From: Trichosporon coremiiforme
Lineage: Eukaryota; Basidiomycota; Tremellomycetes; Trichosporonales; Trichosporonaceae
DNA length: 64,000 nt
Assembly (NCBI GenBank): GCA_039545355.1
Contig: BCJJ01000009.1
Coordinates: 682,023-746,022, forward strand
Direction of reading: 5' to 3'
The notes under the pieces were generated by a model. It was not told where the DNA came from. It searched no databases and saw only the letters and a program-made list of their open reading frames with translations. Within the stretch, counting starts at the first letter, position 1; each line of letters opens with the position of its first letter. Position numbers and translations under genes: made by a program. Below are positions 35,906 through 46,545 of this stretch, one piece after another.

Positions 35906-37621
35906 GAACAACCAACGGGAACCAGCGGGCACACGACGCAACCCCGCTTCAGAACCTGCAAGCGTACGCAGCACAGCTCATGGCCTCGCCTCGCCTCTGT
36001 CTCCTCGTTTCGAGCACGATCATGGCGACAAGCGCAACAAGCGTTGCTTCCGACACCAGTTCATTCAGCTTTGATTCAACGCCCCCTGAACCCGACAAGA
36101 GCGAAGCGGCACCGGGGCGTCGGTGCGAGAAACACGACGGGAGGCGCGTGGGCGCGGGGCCGAGATGATCGCCGTTCTCCCCGGTGTTACGAAGCTCAGC
36201 GCACGCTCCGTTCCCGGCGCCAGAGCCCAGAGCGGAAACCCACCGAAACCCAAGCATGTTTGGACCCACCGGACCCAGTGAACTGAACTGAGCTCATGCT
36301 GCTCTCTCACGCACAAGACACTGGGAGTCCCGGGTGAAGAGACGGCTCCACGTGCAGAGACGACAGACGTACGTACGCCGGTGAATGATGACGTGCTGGT
36401 AACCTTAGCAATCCCATGAACTTACGATGAAGGCGCGGGTCAGTTGAGGTCGAATTCGCTACGTTTTCATCTCATTGACCATTTCAGTCACTACCGTGCG
36501 TGTGAGTGCGAGCAGGGTATTGTCAAGTTTGGGTGAACTGGGTCTCGTCGCTCTTCGCTCGTTACCGATCTCACGGTGAACCAGGTCTCATTTCGTACCT
36601 GTGCCTTCATACCTCGCGCGCTTTCTTCTCACTGACTAGCTGATGTCCTTCTGATGGTGACATTGCTGACACACGGAGCAGTGCCTGTTGTTCATATCAA
36701 CAGTCCCGCTGGCCCGTTGCGACCCGCTGCACCTTCTTCGATCCTTTCCATCTCCTTCACATCTGCCCTTGCGACCTTGTCGGGATGTCCCAGGAGAGCT
36801 AGGTGTGACTTGTGACTTGCTGAAAGCGAGACTCAAGCGGACCGAGAGCAACATCGGCTAGGTCCGCGAGGTCCGCGAACGCATAAGGTTTGCCAGGACC
36901 GCGCGCGACCTCAATCTCTCTCCTATTACCGAGTATTGCGGGAAACAGTCATGGCGAAAGCTTGCACTTTGCACTCTAATCAGGCTCAACTGCAACGTGG
37001 GCCACTTCTCAGCCGCAACACGCCTGCAACAGAGCAAGCGCGCATGCACCAGGTTGTGCATTTGACGCACATCTCAGAGCTTCCCGGAGTTACACACTGG
37101 CGACCGGAGGTGTGGTAGATCCGGCGAGAGTCGCGAACAAGGTTTGCGAACGGTTGGACAGATATGGTCACAAGGTTAAACACCACCACCGCCGTGTTTG
37201 GCTCCCATGCTCGGACAAGCTTTGGCAGGTTCGGAGATGAGAGCGATCGAATGTCTTGAACTTAACACTCGAGAGCTCAGCGACCTGTCACACATGACCT
37301 AACGACATGACACCTCGCTCTCTCAACTCCATGCCAAGCTTGTGCGCTCAGAGCGACCCGGCTAACGCTGCTCCGTGGGCCTGGACATGCTGTCATGTGT
37401 CTGTCGTTCCCGTGGGCTCTATGCATTGCTACATTCATCAATACAAGCTGTGGCTGGCCGGGTACCTTGTTCCTCGTTACTTGTCGATCGCCCTCGCCGT
37501 GGACAAGACACTGCTGTTCCGCGGTGCAGGGAGGAATGCCTGATGTGTTGTTGCTGCCGCTCGGGAACCCTGCTCACATGCACAACAACCAAGGCGCCGA
37601 TCGCCCGAGTTCTCGTTTCCG

Positions 37622-39612
37622 TTATGAGGTCATCGTGCTGACTCCGAGAGTGAGCAACGCCCACGCGATTCCCTCCACGGCAGCCAGCATCGACGGAGCG
37701 GCAGACAGTGGCACCTGCACGCCGCGGGTAATGGCGAGAATGGACGAGATGCGCAACACGGCGTCGGCGCCGTTAACGATGGCGGTCCAGCGCTCGTCGG
37801 AGAGGACGGCTCGGGCAGCACTGATGAGCGACTCGACCACGAGGTAGGCTAATCGCACGGCCGGTGTCGGTGCGAGCAGAGCGCTTCCGGCACGGAAGAA
37901 CGCGAGACTGCGCTGCATTGATGCCAGCCGTGTCCTCAGCCACGACAGGCTGCTCTCCGCTGGCATCATCTGCACGTCCACGACACCATTGACCACTGGC
38001 GCAGGCACGGCGTTTGATGAGGCGTCGGTTCCAAGGCCCCAGGTAGCGAGAAGCGGCTCGAGGCCAGTCTCTTCGGACGCCGACGATCTCGGGAACATGT
38101 TCTGTCGTCCGATGCCGAAGCGGTCCCAGTCGCTCCCTGTCTCGTTCGAGGAGTCTGCTGCGGTCGGCTCCCAGTCCATCGGTTCAGAGTCGTCTCGCGG
38201 TGGCGGGGTCAGGCCGAGTGACTGCTTCCCGAAGATCGGCTGTGGCGGCGGGGGCGGTCGACCGTTGACTTGCGACGTCCCCGATAATGATAACGCAGAG
38301 AGGGAGTCGGCATGCACATCCGGACCGGCTGGAGACGGCGTCGAGGGAGCGCTTACAGGGCGGACAAGCCTCAACGTCACTGGCCGCTCGTGCGTGCACC
38401 GGTACTTCACCCAGAGGAAGACGCCGAGCGCGATCACGTCCACAACGGCACTCCATCCAAGCGACATGAACCAGAATGGGAGGTGCCAAGACTGTGCCCA
38501 TGCCAGAAGCCACAGCGCGCCACTTAACCGCACTGTCGTTTGAACGACGCGCGACAGCTGTTTGTCAGCTCCACTAGCTGAGAACGCCAGTTGACTTACG
38601 TCCAGAGCAATCCTCATATCTCGCGATGGCCGCTGCCCGCCCCTCCAGCTGTTCTGCCAGAACGGGTCCCACGTCGCAAGGGCGAAGCCCACCGTCACCT
38701 GGAAGCCGACGAGAGCCAGGCCAACGGTGACGGAGCCGGTGAGGGGTTGATTGACGAGTCTTCTCGTAGCAATGGGGTCGAAGAGCACTGTTGTCAGTTA
38801 CTAACCCCAAACCGCAGAACTCACGCAAAGCTTGGGAGGCATAGTAGGCACCCGCACCAGTCCAGAACATGAGCTTCCTCGCCTGTGCAACCATGATCTC
38901 GGCCTGGCTAGGCGCCATCGCTCGTCGTTGCTGGCTCTCCTTTCCGCGGCGGAGGGCATTGCCAAGCGCCTCGGCCTGTGCCTTCTGATCGGCCCGCTTC
39001 AGCGCCTCATCGACTGCAGGCTGGCACGCAGCGCACACCGGCGGGTAGCGTGCGTAGAGCGATGCGCGGTGCTCTGGTAATCGCGCCACGAGGTCGGGGT
39101 AGCTCGGGTCCTGTCGTCAGCTCAGATTTCGCTCGCATCAGCTCACGTTCTCGTCGGGCAGGTAGTTCGCAAGCATGTTCACGACAAGTGTCTGATTCGT
39201 AAGACAGTTGCGGCAGAATGCGGTTGTGCGCGCCGGGGGAAGGTGCGTTTCCGGTTGGGTCGCTGATGTCAGCTCACACCTAAGGCCCCAGAAAGCTAAA
39301 CCCAGAGAGGCTCACCCAGCCTGCAGCCTCTAGTCGGCTAGAGCAGGACCGGGTGTGTTTCTCTATTATGAATTGCTCACCTCTCTTCTCCCAACTGTCG
39401 CCGTTCAGACCCCTCTCCCGCATCGCAGGGAGGTACGACACCATCTGCCCGCTGGCGTCGCGGACGTTCCAGCACTCGCACGCGGGGCACAGCCAGTTGC
39501 GCTCCGTCCCCTTCGCGGGCGGGTATGCTCCAGGCCGTGACCCAAGAATCGCCCTCGACTGGCAGAAGAAGCACTCGACGGGCTGCGGTTGTCGGTTGCC
39601 GAAGAGGCCCAT
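37622..39612 (-). CDS. IMA1: Inner nuclear membrane protein Ima1 (TMEM201/NET5 family)
   Basis: An integral inner-nuclear-membrane protein; fission-yeast Ima1 is linked to nuclear envelope integrity and envelope-chromatin contacts. Four exons: 39612-39381, 39262-39147, 39110-38825 and 38787-37622, giving 599 aa, close to the fission yeast protein. The Ima1 N-terminal domain is shown by four CxxC pairs, at about 14/17 (CFFCQ), 42/45 (WLCPACECWN), 94/97 (FCRNCLTNQTLVVNMLANYLP) and 142/145 (PPVCAACQ), which probably bind zinc. Hydrophobic segments follow at about 220-240, in the 280-330 region, and near the C-terminus (SSILAITRG, AWALLTLGVS), with a long Pro/Ser-rich loop between. Introns 2 and 3 are only 36 and 37 nt and end in GCTGAC-GAC-AG and ACTGAC-AAC-AG. 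The gene borders the desert on one side and is divergent from COX16 on the other. Confidence 0.88.
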
Positions 39613-40362
39613 TCCGGTCGAGCAAGGAAGGATGGGAGATCGCTAGTGCGGGTTCGAGAGTGCAACGGTCGAGGGGCCGAGGATAGATAGGGGAAGGTGA
39701 AGGGCTCTTGATATCTAGCTTTCAAGGGAGCAGAGCATCAGAGCAGCTTCGGTCGTTGAAATCGTCGGGGACGGCACAAAGAAGAGGCGGCACCGGATAT
39801 CGTGTCTTCCTTCCCGTTGCTGATGGTCGATCGAAGGGCTGCTAGATCGCAGACGCCGAGATTTCGATGCAGACGTGATGAGCAAGATGAATGGAGTTGT
39901 CTCGAGGTATGCGTATCGGTGGTACGGGAGCGATGAACAAGATGAAAGTCGAGAAAGACAAAGTGATAGTGATGCAGGGCCGACAGCAGACTTCCAGAAA
40001 TGTCTTTGTTGATGCTCGCGCTCGCCGCCGCTCGGCCGGCATGACGCCGCCCGTGCCTGACGGACATCCTCCTCTCTCCACTTTTGACCCCGTCGCCGCT
40101 GACACCGTAGGGCTGAGATTTCCCGAATGGCGACTCGGCAGCCCTCCACCCCGGTGCTTCACGACGAGGACATTACTCCTCGAACTCATATCTGTCTACC
40201 TTCCGGCCATTTCTGTCTGTGTCGACTTCCCCAAACTTCTCCAACGTCACATTGACTCTGGAGTAGAATCGTCCCGCGCTCGACCCATTCTCGGCAGTCC
40301 ACCTCACTCTTATCTTCCTCCTACCCGACCTTCCCTGGTTCCCCCGCGACGATCCAGACACC
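39613..40362. promoter_or_regulatory. Divergent promoter region of IMA1 and COX16
   Basis: 750 bp between two oppositely directed start codons, with a CT-rich stretch just before the COX16 ATG. No TATA box or known operator was recognised. A shared promoter is inferred from layout only. Confidence 0.45.
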
Positions 40363-41055
40363 ATGGCCTTCTCGTCCAAGTCGGCGAACCCGAACCCGCT
40401 CCTGCGCATGGTGCGCCAGCGCCCCTTCGCCATGTTCGGTCTTCCCTTCCTGGGTCTCGTCGTGTTTTCCTCCTACGCGCTGAGCACGTTTACGCAGACG
40501 CGCTACGACCTGAACGACTCGAAGACGAAGAGCGTCTCGAAGGAGGAGGAGCTCGGCATGAGCAAGGACAGGAAGAAGATCGACATTCGTGAGGAGTACT
40601 ACGTGAGTGTGGAATGGATCGAGTTCGAGCCATCGGCTCAGGTCTGGGTGCCGATGGGCTGAGGTCGGCCGACGGGCGAGGTGTACCGCTCCCTACGTAG
40701 TAGAAGTTGCTGTCCCTCTGACCGTCTCTCTCGTCCTTTCAGACTCTTCGAGCATTGAGCCTCGCGGCCGGAGTGTATCCAAGAAGCTGTCTCCTCTTCG
40801 GCGATCAGCTAACCATCACAGCGCCTCAACGCCGTCCCGACCTCCATGTCCTCAGCCGATGCAGCCCTCGACGTAGCCAAGGCAGAGCACGCCGAGAAGA
40901 AGCGCAAGAAGTTCTCCATGGCCCCGACGTCGAACGACGAATATGAGCCCGTCCGTGTTCCGCGCCCCGCGGGGGTTAGCGAGTGGGGAGGCGTCGGTGG
41001 CGCGTCGCCTGATGCACCTGTCAAGGGTGCGAGGGAGACGGATCGATGGGTCTAG
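40363..41055 (+). CDS. COX16: Cytochrome c oxidase assembly protein COX16
   Basis: A mitochondrial inner-membrane factor needed for complex IV assembly, acting on Cox1/Cox2 maturation. Exons 40363-40602 and 40822-41055 give 157 aa. The N-terminus is basic. A single transmembrane segment at about 24-42 (MFGLPFLGLVVFSSYALS) is followed by the family signature region QTRYDLNDSK and KIDIREEYYRLN. The splice falls between YY and RL; the chosen acceptor (GCTAAC-CATCAC-AG) restores the conserved EEYYRL block. The earlier TTTCAG at 40742 does not. The C-terminal extension after the core is longer than in the 118-aa budding yeast protein, contains a Lys-rich stretch, and ends RETDRWV. Its 3' end faces the nucleoporin gene. 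Confidence 0.92.
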
Positions 41056-41582
41056 GTGGGCTGGGAGGAGGAGAGAGGAGGACGGGGAGTGTCATCACGG
41101 ATTCAGCTTAGCATATGCATTGTCATCACCACTGTCTGTCTCGACCGCTGACCGCTGCTAACCCCGAAGAACAATGACCATGAGCTGGCAAGTCACTAGC
41201 CCTTGTCAGATCGCCTGCAGACTCACAACTAGCTCCGCTCGAAGCTGGTGAATCCCGCCACCGCTCAAGTTTGCGTTCCAGGCGAAATGCATGCAGTGAC
41301 AAATATGCGACTAATAAGAGACTATGGGACTATCGTACGTATCCGGTGCGTTTGCGGGGCTTCTATGTGTTTGCTGATGGGTGGTGGGTGTGGATAGGGG
41401 GGAGGGATGCAGAGTACTGAGACTTTGTCGCACTACGGATTTGGGGGAGGAAGACTCGGTCGGACAGATGATGGGATATCCTTGTACTTCAGCGTTAGGC
41501 GAGGGGAGGGGCTCGTATTCAACGCGTGAGAGGAGTAACCTTGCTCGCTCTCGCTAACGCTCGCGCTCGCTCACACGCTGAG
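41056..41582. other. Tail-to-tail spacer between COX16 and the nucleoporin gene
   Basis: About 530 bp between convergent genes. Near 41525-41580 it has a CTCGCTCTCGCTAACGCTCGCG simple repeat. No gene is seen. Confidence 0.6.
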
Positions 41583-44500
41583 TTAGGCGCGCTTCGCGCC
41601 CCTCCTGAGCGGCTTGATCTTCCTAGCTCCCGGAGATCCGGGCGCCTGCTCGGCCGCGTTGACGCCCATACTGAACCCTCCCGCGGCGCCGGCGGAGGCA
41701 TCAGGCGCAGGCGACCCGAAGCGGGGCGCGGCAGTCGAGCTGCCCGCGCCAAACTGGAACGTGCCCGAGCCGGCGTTGCCAGAGCTGTTGGCCGAGCCGA
41801 AGGCGAAGCCGCCCGTCGGCGTCGAGGGCTGCGACGGCTGCGACGGCTGCGCGGCACCGAACGAGAAGCTCGGCGTCGAGCTCGCGGCGGGCGCAGCCGG
41901 CGTAGTGCTGGAAGCACCGAACCCGGAGCCGGACCCGAAACCGCCCCCGCTGCCGAAACCGCTCGCGGCGCTCGTTGAGGGGCTGTTATTGCTCGAGCCG
42001 AAGCCGGGACCAGAACCGAAGCCGCTTCCGCCCGCCGGGGCCGTGGCATTGTTCGTGCTGCCGAAGCCGGAGCCGGCACCGAAGGTGAACGAGCCGGAAC
42101 CAGCGGGGTTGGAAGAGGACGCACCCGCGGTACCGAAGCCGGTGCTGCCCGCATTCGCGGTCGAAGTCGTGTTGGACGACGCACCGAAAGAGAACGACTG
42201 CGTCGAGGGGGCGGCGGCGGCGGCGTTGGAGGTGCTTCCAAAGGAGTTGGACGTGGAGCTGGCGCCAAAGGTGTTGCTCGGCGTCGAGTTCGTCGAGCCG
42301 AACGAGAAGCCTCCCGACGCGGGAGCAGAGCCAGAGGCAGGAGCAGCGGGAGTAGACGGCGCACCGAAGCTGAACGGCTTGTCACCGCCGTTCACACTCG
42401 AAGTGCTCGTGGCAGGAGCATTGGAGGAGCCAAAGCTGAAGGGCTTCGCCGCCTCGGCAGGCTTGGCCGCGCTGCTGGAGCCGAAAGAGAAGCCACCAGA
42501 CGCGGGGGTAGAAGCAGCAGCAGGGGCGGGGCTGGCAGACGTCGAACCAAAGCTGAACGCTGGCTTGTCGCCGGCCGGAGCGGCAGAGCCATTGGTAGAG
42601 CCGAAGCCAGAGGAGGCAGGGGCAGCTGAGCTCGAGCCAAAGCTGAACGCAGGCTTGTCCTTCTTCTCCTCAGGCTTGGCAGCGTCGGCAGAGGGAGTCG
42701 ACGAGCCGAACGAGAACGCAGGCTTGTCACCAGCAGCGGGAGCAGCCGATCCAAACGTACTGCCACCCGAAGGAGCAGGCGACGAGGAGGCACCGAAGTT
42801 GAAGGCGGGCTTGCCAGCCGCAGGCTTGTCCGTCGACGGGGCAGGGGTGGACGAAGCCGAACCGAAAGAGAAAGCGGGCTTCTCGGCGGCAGGCTTGTCC
42901 GTCGAAGTAGCCGGGGCGCCAAAGCTGAACGCCGGCTTGTCGCTAGCAGCCGGCGTAGCGGCGGCGGGCGTCGAGCTGCCAGAGCCAAAGCTGAACGGCG
43001 CCTTGTTCTCGGCCGGCTTGTCCGTGGAGGGAGCAGGCGAGGCAGAGGGCGTGCCAAAGCTGAAGGCAGGCTTGGGGGCGTCGGCAGGCTTGTCGGCGGC
43101 CGGGGCAGCGGAAGGGCTGCCGAACGAAAAGCCTCCCGAAGCCTTGGGTGCCTCGGCCGGCTTGGCGGCAGCGGGTGCACCAAAGCCAAACGTAGGCTTG
43201 GGTGTCTCAGTGGACTCGTTGGCGGCAGGCGCGGAAGAACCAGAGCTGAAGCCGGCCTTAGGGGCGTCGGCAGGCTTGGAGGCGTCGCCGTTGGATCCGC
43301 TAAAGAGGCTGCTAACCACAGGCGGTCCGGTCTCTGCAGGCTTGATGCCAAAGTCGAGCTTGGGCGGGGGCGTCGAGGTGCCTGAAGCAGGCTTGGAACT
43401 GCCGAAGAAGCTGGGCATACCGCCGTCAGCGGCCTTGGGCGTCGAGGTCTCGGGAGCAGGAGCCGAGCTAGAGCCAGGCTTCGAGAAGAAGTTGCTGGCA
43501 GGCGGCTTGCCGGCCGGGGTCGTCGAGCCAGTGGGGGTGAGCGACGAGCTGCTCGCTCCAGAGGCGGCAGCAGAGAGGGAGAAGAAGCCAGTCGAGGGAG
43601 GGGGCGACTTGGGCGCCGAGCTGATCGGAGCAAGAGCCGCGTCCTTCTTCGGCGTGGTCTCGGGGCTGGACGCCTCGGCAACGATCGAGTTGTTCGCGAG
43701 GGGCGACGACGCACGAGGGCGAGACTGCAAGCCGTTGAGGCGGTTTCCGAGGGAACTCAGCTGGGCGTTGCGCTGCTGGGTCGACTGCGACGAGGAAGGA
43801 ACGCTGAGGCGCGAGCTGAGCTGCGGCTCCGACGGCGCGGCCGGCGTCGTGCTCTCCTTGGGCTCGTCCTTCTTCGCGTCGTTGCCGAACATCGGGATCG
43901 AGAAGTTCTTGAACGACGCAAGCGGAATCTTGGCGTTCTCGAGCTCGTCCATCTGGGGAAGGTCCTCCTCGCGGGCAGAGAAGCGGCCGCTGCCAGTTCC
44001 AGGGCTAGTCGCGCGAGACGAGGAGTAGCTCGCAGCACCCTGGTGGGCACGCGTCTTGCGCTCAGGTCCAGCACGCAGCGAGCTACGAGGACGGGGCTCG
44101 GAGTCGTCGCGGACCTGGTAGGTCGAGGAAGCGTTGCTGCTGGGCGAGGGAGCAATCGTCACAAGCGTGGGCACGTCGGTCTTGGCCTTGGTCGGCGTCT
44201 TGGCCTGCTCAGGCTCAGGGGAGGCAGTCGGCTTCTTGCGAGTTGATCGACGGGGCGTAGGGTCGGGCGACTTGGCCTGAGAAGCGCGGAGACGGGTCGA
44301 GCGGCGGGTAGCCTTCGGCGTCGTCTCCTCGTGCTCGGGCGACTTAGCATGGCGGGCTGAACGACGGAGCGTCTGGCGAGGCTCATCGACGCTCATGTCG
44401 TCGCTGGCATACGAGCTCTTCGAGCGAGAGCGGGTGCTGCGACGGCTGCGCGAGCTCGCCCTGCTGTGGCTGTCGACCTCCATATCCGAGACGTCCGAAG

Positions 44501-45989
44501 CAGACTCGGTCTCGGCACGACGCGAGGCAGCAAGCTCCCTACGCTGACTACGGGCGAACTCGTCAGCTGCACGGCGGCGGCCGTACGGGGAGATCATCGA
44601 AGAAATGGCCTTGTCGGCGAGCCACTCGGAGCCGTGCTTCTTCTTCGTCTTCTCCTTATCGGCCTGAGTCGCGAGCGGCACGGAGATAGCCTTGCGGAGC
44701 TGACGGCTGGAGCTTCCAATGAGGTTCGGAGGCAGTCCGGTCGACGGGGCGGGCGTCTTCTTTTCGACCTTGTTCGGCTTCCGGAGCGCCTCGAGGTGGA
44801 ACAGGATCCGCTCGGCCTCGTTCTGAGCGACAGGCTTCGGCTTCTCAGCTTCCAGGTCGGATGCGCGGATAAAGCCTTTCTCAGAGTCGAAGACCATCTT
44901 TCCGCGCCTGATGGGAGTAGGCTGCTGGCGCTGAGACTGGCCGAGGGAGCCGTGCGAGCGCGCGTGCGATAACCGCGAGTACGTCGAGGCCCGCGGGGAG
45001 GTCATCCAGTCGAGCGTGCCGCCGTTCGTCGCCTCGGACGATTCCGGAATGCTGCCGAACTCGTCAAAGTGGATACTAGCACGCTGACGAAGGCGCGACG
45101 AACCGCGTAACGAGCCGGTGCGCATCGACACGTCCGACTGGGCCGTTCCCTCGCGCTCCATGCGATCGTCGTCGGCAATGCTGGAAAGGTTCACGGCCGT
45201 CGTCGAGCGCGAGAATCCCGAGCCGGCACGGAACGGCGAGTTCGAGAACATCATCGCGTCGGAGCGGCGGGGAGTGTGTGACCGCAGGCTGGCGGCGCGC
45301 GCGGTAACAGGGCCGGCCGACTCGCCGAAGTGGGCCAGGTCGGAACGGGCGAGGGCAGAGTGCTCGCGCTCCCTGTCCGCATCCCACGAAGCAAAGTCAG
45401 AGCGACGCGGCGTGCCGCGCACACTGGGCGAGGAGGGTGCGAGCATCGAGCGAGGAGGGTCGAGGTACGCAGACGGGGGAGCGGCTAAGCTCATGCGATT
45501 AGACTTGCGGAGCGATCCCGGGGTCAGGGACGGCAACGTCGTGGAGGATGCAGGCTCATAGGGCCCCCGGGCCGGCGTCCAGGTCGATGTCGACGAGGCG
45601 TAGAGGTTGCCTAAGGATTGCCGTCTCCTGACCGGCTTCTCCGGGCTCGCCTTGCGGGAGCGCTTGGTGTTGCGGCCATCGGAGGGAGACTCGGGTGAGG
45701 CCCCACGCTTGTTTTTCGAGCCATGGGGTGGTGACAACCCAGCGGCGAGGGCTGGACGCTCACGGGCCGCGTCAGCCTCGACATCCTGCTCCGCCTGCTT
45801 GTTAGGCGTCGAAATCCAGTTCAGCGGACGGGAGAAGAGCGACTTGAGGCCACCAAGCATCGAAGTCGAGCGACGAAGAGTGGGGCCGTTCGTGTTCGGA
45901 GTAGAGGGCGGGCGCGAGTAAGGGAGCAGATTGTCGCGCTGCTTCCTAGGCGAGCGCACGGCGCCAGGAAGGGTGTGATACTCGCTCAT
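41583..45989 (-). CDS. FxFG nucleoporin (Nup1/Nup60/Nup153-like)
   Basis: A single open frame of 1468 aa encoding an FG-repeat nucleoporin, a component of the selective barrier of the nuclear pore, probably of the nuclear basket side. The N-terminal region has basic clusters and a likely amphipathic membrane-binding helix at about 43-62 (SMLGGLKSLFSRPLNWIST), as in Nup1, Nup60 and Nup153. Residues about 70-650 are disordered, Ser/Arg-rich and probably phosphorylated. From about residue 850 to 1440 run some 35 FSFG, FxFG and GFGS repeats with Ala/Pro/Ser/Lys spacers (PAFSFGS units), giving the permeable phase. The protein ends in the basic segment ARKIKPLRRGAKRA, a probable importin-binding or NLS-like tail. 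No zinc finger or folded domain is seen. The repeat region produces a very long antisense open frame, which is not a gene. Assignment to an FG nucleoporin is firm; the exact orthologue is not. Confidence 0.88.
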   Translation of the reverse strand: MSEYHTLPGAVRSPRKQRDNLLPYSRPPSTPNTNGPTLRRSTSMLGGLKSLFSRPLNWISTPNKQAEQDVEADAARERPALAAGLSPPHGSKNKRGASPESPSDGRNTKRSRKASPEKPVRRRQSLGNLYASSTSTWTPARGPYEPASSTTLPSLTPGSLRKSNRMSLAAPPSAYLDPPRSMLAPSSPSVRGTPRRSDFASWDADREREHSALARSDLAHFGESAGPVTARAASLRSHTPRRSDAMMFSNSPFRAGSGFSRSTTAVNLSSIADDDRMEREGTAQSDVSMRTGSLRGSSRLRQRASIHFDEFGSIPESSEATNGGTLDWMTSPRASTYSRLSHARSHGSLGQSQRQQPTPIRRGKMVFDSEKGFIRASDLEAEKPKPVAQNEAERILFHLEALRKPNKVEKKTPAPSTGLPPNLIGSSSRQLRKAISVPLATQADKEKTKKKHGSEWLADKAISSMISPYGRRRAADEFARSQRRELAASRRAETESASDVSDMEVDSHSRASSRSRRSTRSRSKSSYASDDMSVDEPRQTLRRSARHAKSPEHEETTPKATRRSTRLRASQAKSPDPTPRRSTRKKPTASPEPEQAKTPTKAKTDVPTLVTIAPSPSSNASSTYQVRDDSEPRPRSSLRAGPERKTRAHQGAASYSSSRATSPGTGSGRFSAREEDLPQMDELENAKIPLASFKNFSIPMFGNDAKKDEPKESTTPAAPSEPQLSSRLSVPSSSQSTQQRNAQLSSLGNRLNGLQSRPRASSPLANNSIVAEASSPETTPKKDAALAPISSAPKSPPPSTGFFSLSAAASGASSSSLTPTGSTTPAGKPPASNFFSKPGSSSAPAPETSTPKAADGGMPSFFGSSKPASGTSTPPPKLDFGIKPAETGPPVVSSLFSGSNGDASKPADAPKAGFSSGSSAPAANESTETPKPTFGFGAPAAAKPAEAPKASGGFSFGSPSAAPAADKPADAPKPAFSFGTPSASPAPSTDKPAENKAPFSFGSGSSTPAAATPAASDKPAFSFGAPATSTDKPAAEKPAFSFGSASSTPAPSTDKPAAGKPAFNFGASSSPAPSGGSTFGSAAPAAGDKPAFSFGSSTPSADAAKPEEKKDKPAFSFGSSSAAPASSGFGSTNGSAAPAGDKPAFSFGSTSASPAPAAASTPASGGFSFGSSSAAKPAEAAKPFSFGSSNAPATSTSSVNGGDKPFSFGAPSTPAAPASGSAPASGGFSFGSTNSTPSNTFGASSTSNSFGSTSNAAAAAPSTQSFSFGASSNTTSTANAGSTGFGTAGASSSNPAGSGSFTFGAGSGFGSTNNATAPAGGSGFGSGPGFGSSNNSPSTSAASGFGSGGGFGSGSGFGASSTTPAAPAASSTPSFSFGAAQPSQPSQPSTPTGGFAFGSANSSGNAGSGTFQFGAGSSTAAPRFGSPAPDASAGAAGGFSMGVNAAEQAPGSPGARKIKPLRRGAKRA

Positions 45990-46545
45990 GGTGGTGGAAT
46001 GGAGAGAGTGTGAGTGTCGAGTGTGGATGGGGAGTCGGTGGTCGAAATATATGAGAGTAGGTCGGGGTCACACAGGGGGAGAGTGTCGGGATGTGCGATT
46101 TTTGGTGTCGGTGGGTGGCGAACAGTGTCGAACAAGAAGCGTACGTCGAAGCGCCCCGCCTCGGCCTGATGGTCTGGTCGGACGGGGATGTGTCGGACAG
46201 TGGGTAGATGGGGTGGAGAACAGGGAAACGAGATGTTCGCAGCCCAGCGCTCTAAGCACCCACAGACGATGGGACCGAAAGACGTCAAGAACGAGTGAGC
46301 AAAAATATCCCCGCATCATTTTCCCCATTTTCTCCCGCTCACCCAAACACCAAAACATCCACTTCGTAAACCTTGTGCATCACTGTCCATCGCCGTCCCT
46401 CATCTTCTGCCACCGATGCCGTCAGTTCCAAAGCTTGTACCGGCCATGCCCCTGTCCGCCATGCGACAACGCGTTATTTGGGGTTGCTTCTTACAATATG
46501 TACATGTGAATGGCTAGCTGTAATGTACTGTGAATAACTTCCAGA
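45990..46545. other. Promoter of the nucleoporin gene and 3' flank of the next gene
   Basis: About 560 bp between two minus-strand genes. It contains a run of A/C-rich and T-rich sequence (46300-46440). No gene is recognised. Confidence 0.5.

Larger units (their letters stand above)
22161..37621. other. Gene-poor region, right part of the desert
   Basis: About 15.5 kb without a confidently assigned gene. The first kilobase should contain the promoter of the Zn2Cys6 gene. The rest holds scattered AGGAC/AGGAT clusters (23.6-24.1 kb), CCTGAAGCACCTGAAG-type direct repeats (25170-25230), a CTTGCTGTT minisatellite, and two coding candidates listed separately. Both strands contain many short open frames without domains. 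I saw no LTR pair, integrase or reverse-transcriptase motif, no poly-A-ended element and no tRNA. CpG is not visibly depleted, so there is no sign of heavy RIP-like mutation. Candidate explanations are long regulatory DNA, decayed genes or a centromere-like region. Confidence 0.5.

Noticed and set aside
10571..37621. LTR retrotransposon or DNA transposon remnants
   Set aside because: No paired LTRs, integrase zinc finger, reverse-transcriptase YxDD region or transposase motifs could be recognised by eye. A dot plot and profile search would be needed to exclude very old copies.
40603..40742. Alternative COX16 acceptor TTTCAG at 40742
   Set aside because: It leads to a different frame without the conserved EEYYRL continuation. 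The acceptor at 40821 restores it and matches the compact branch/AG signal.
41614..44028. Plus-strand open frame of 804 codons antisense to the nucleoporin gene
   Set aside because: It is the shadow of FG repeats with GC-biased third positions. It is low-complexity Pro/Ala/Glu/Leu with no domain, while the sense strand encodes a clear nucleoporin with FxFG repeats and logical termini.
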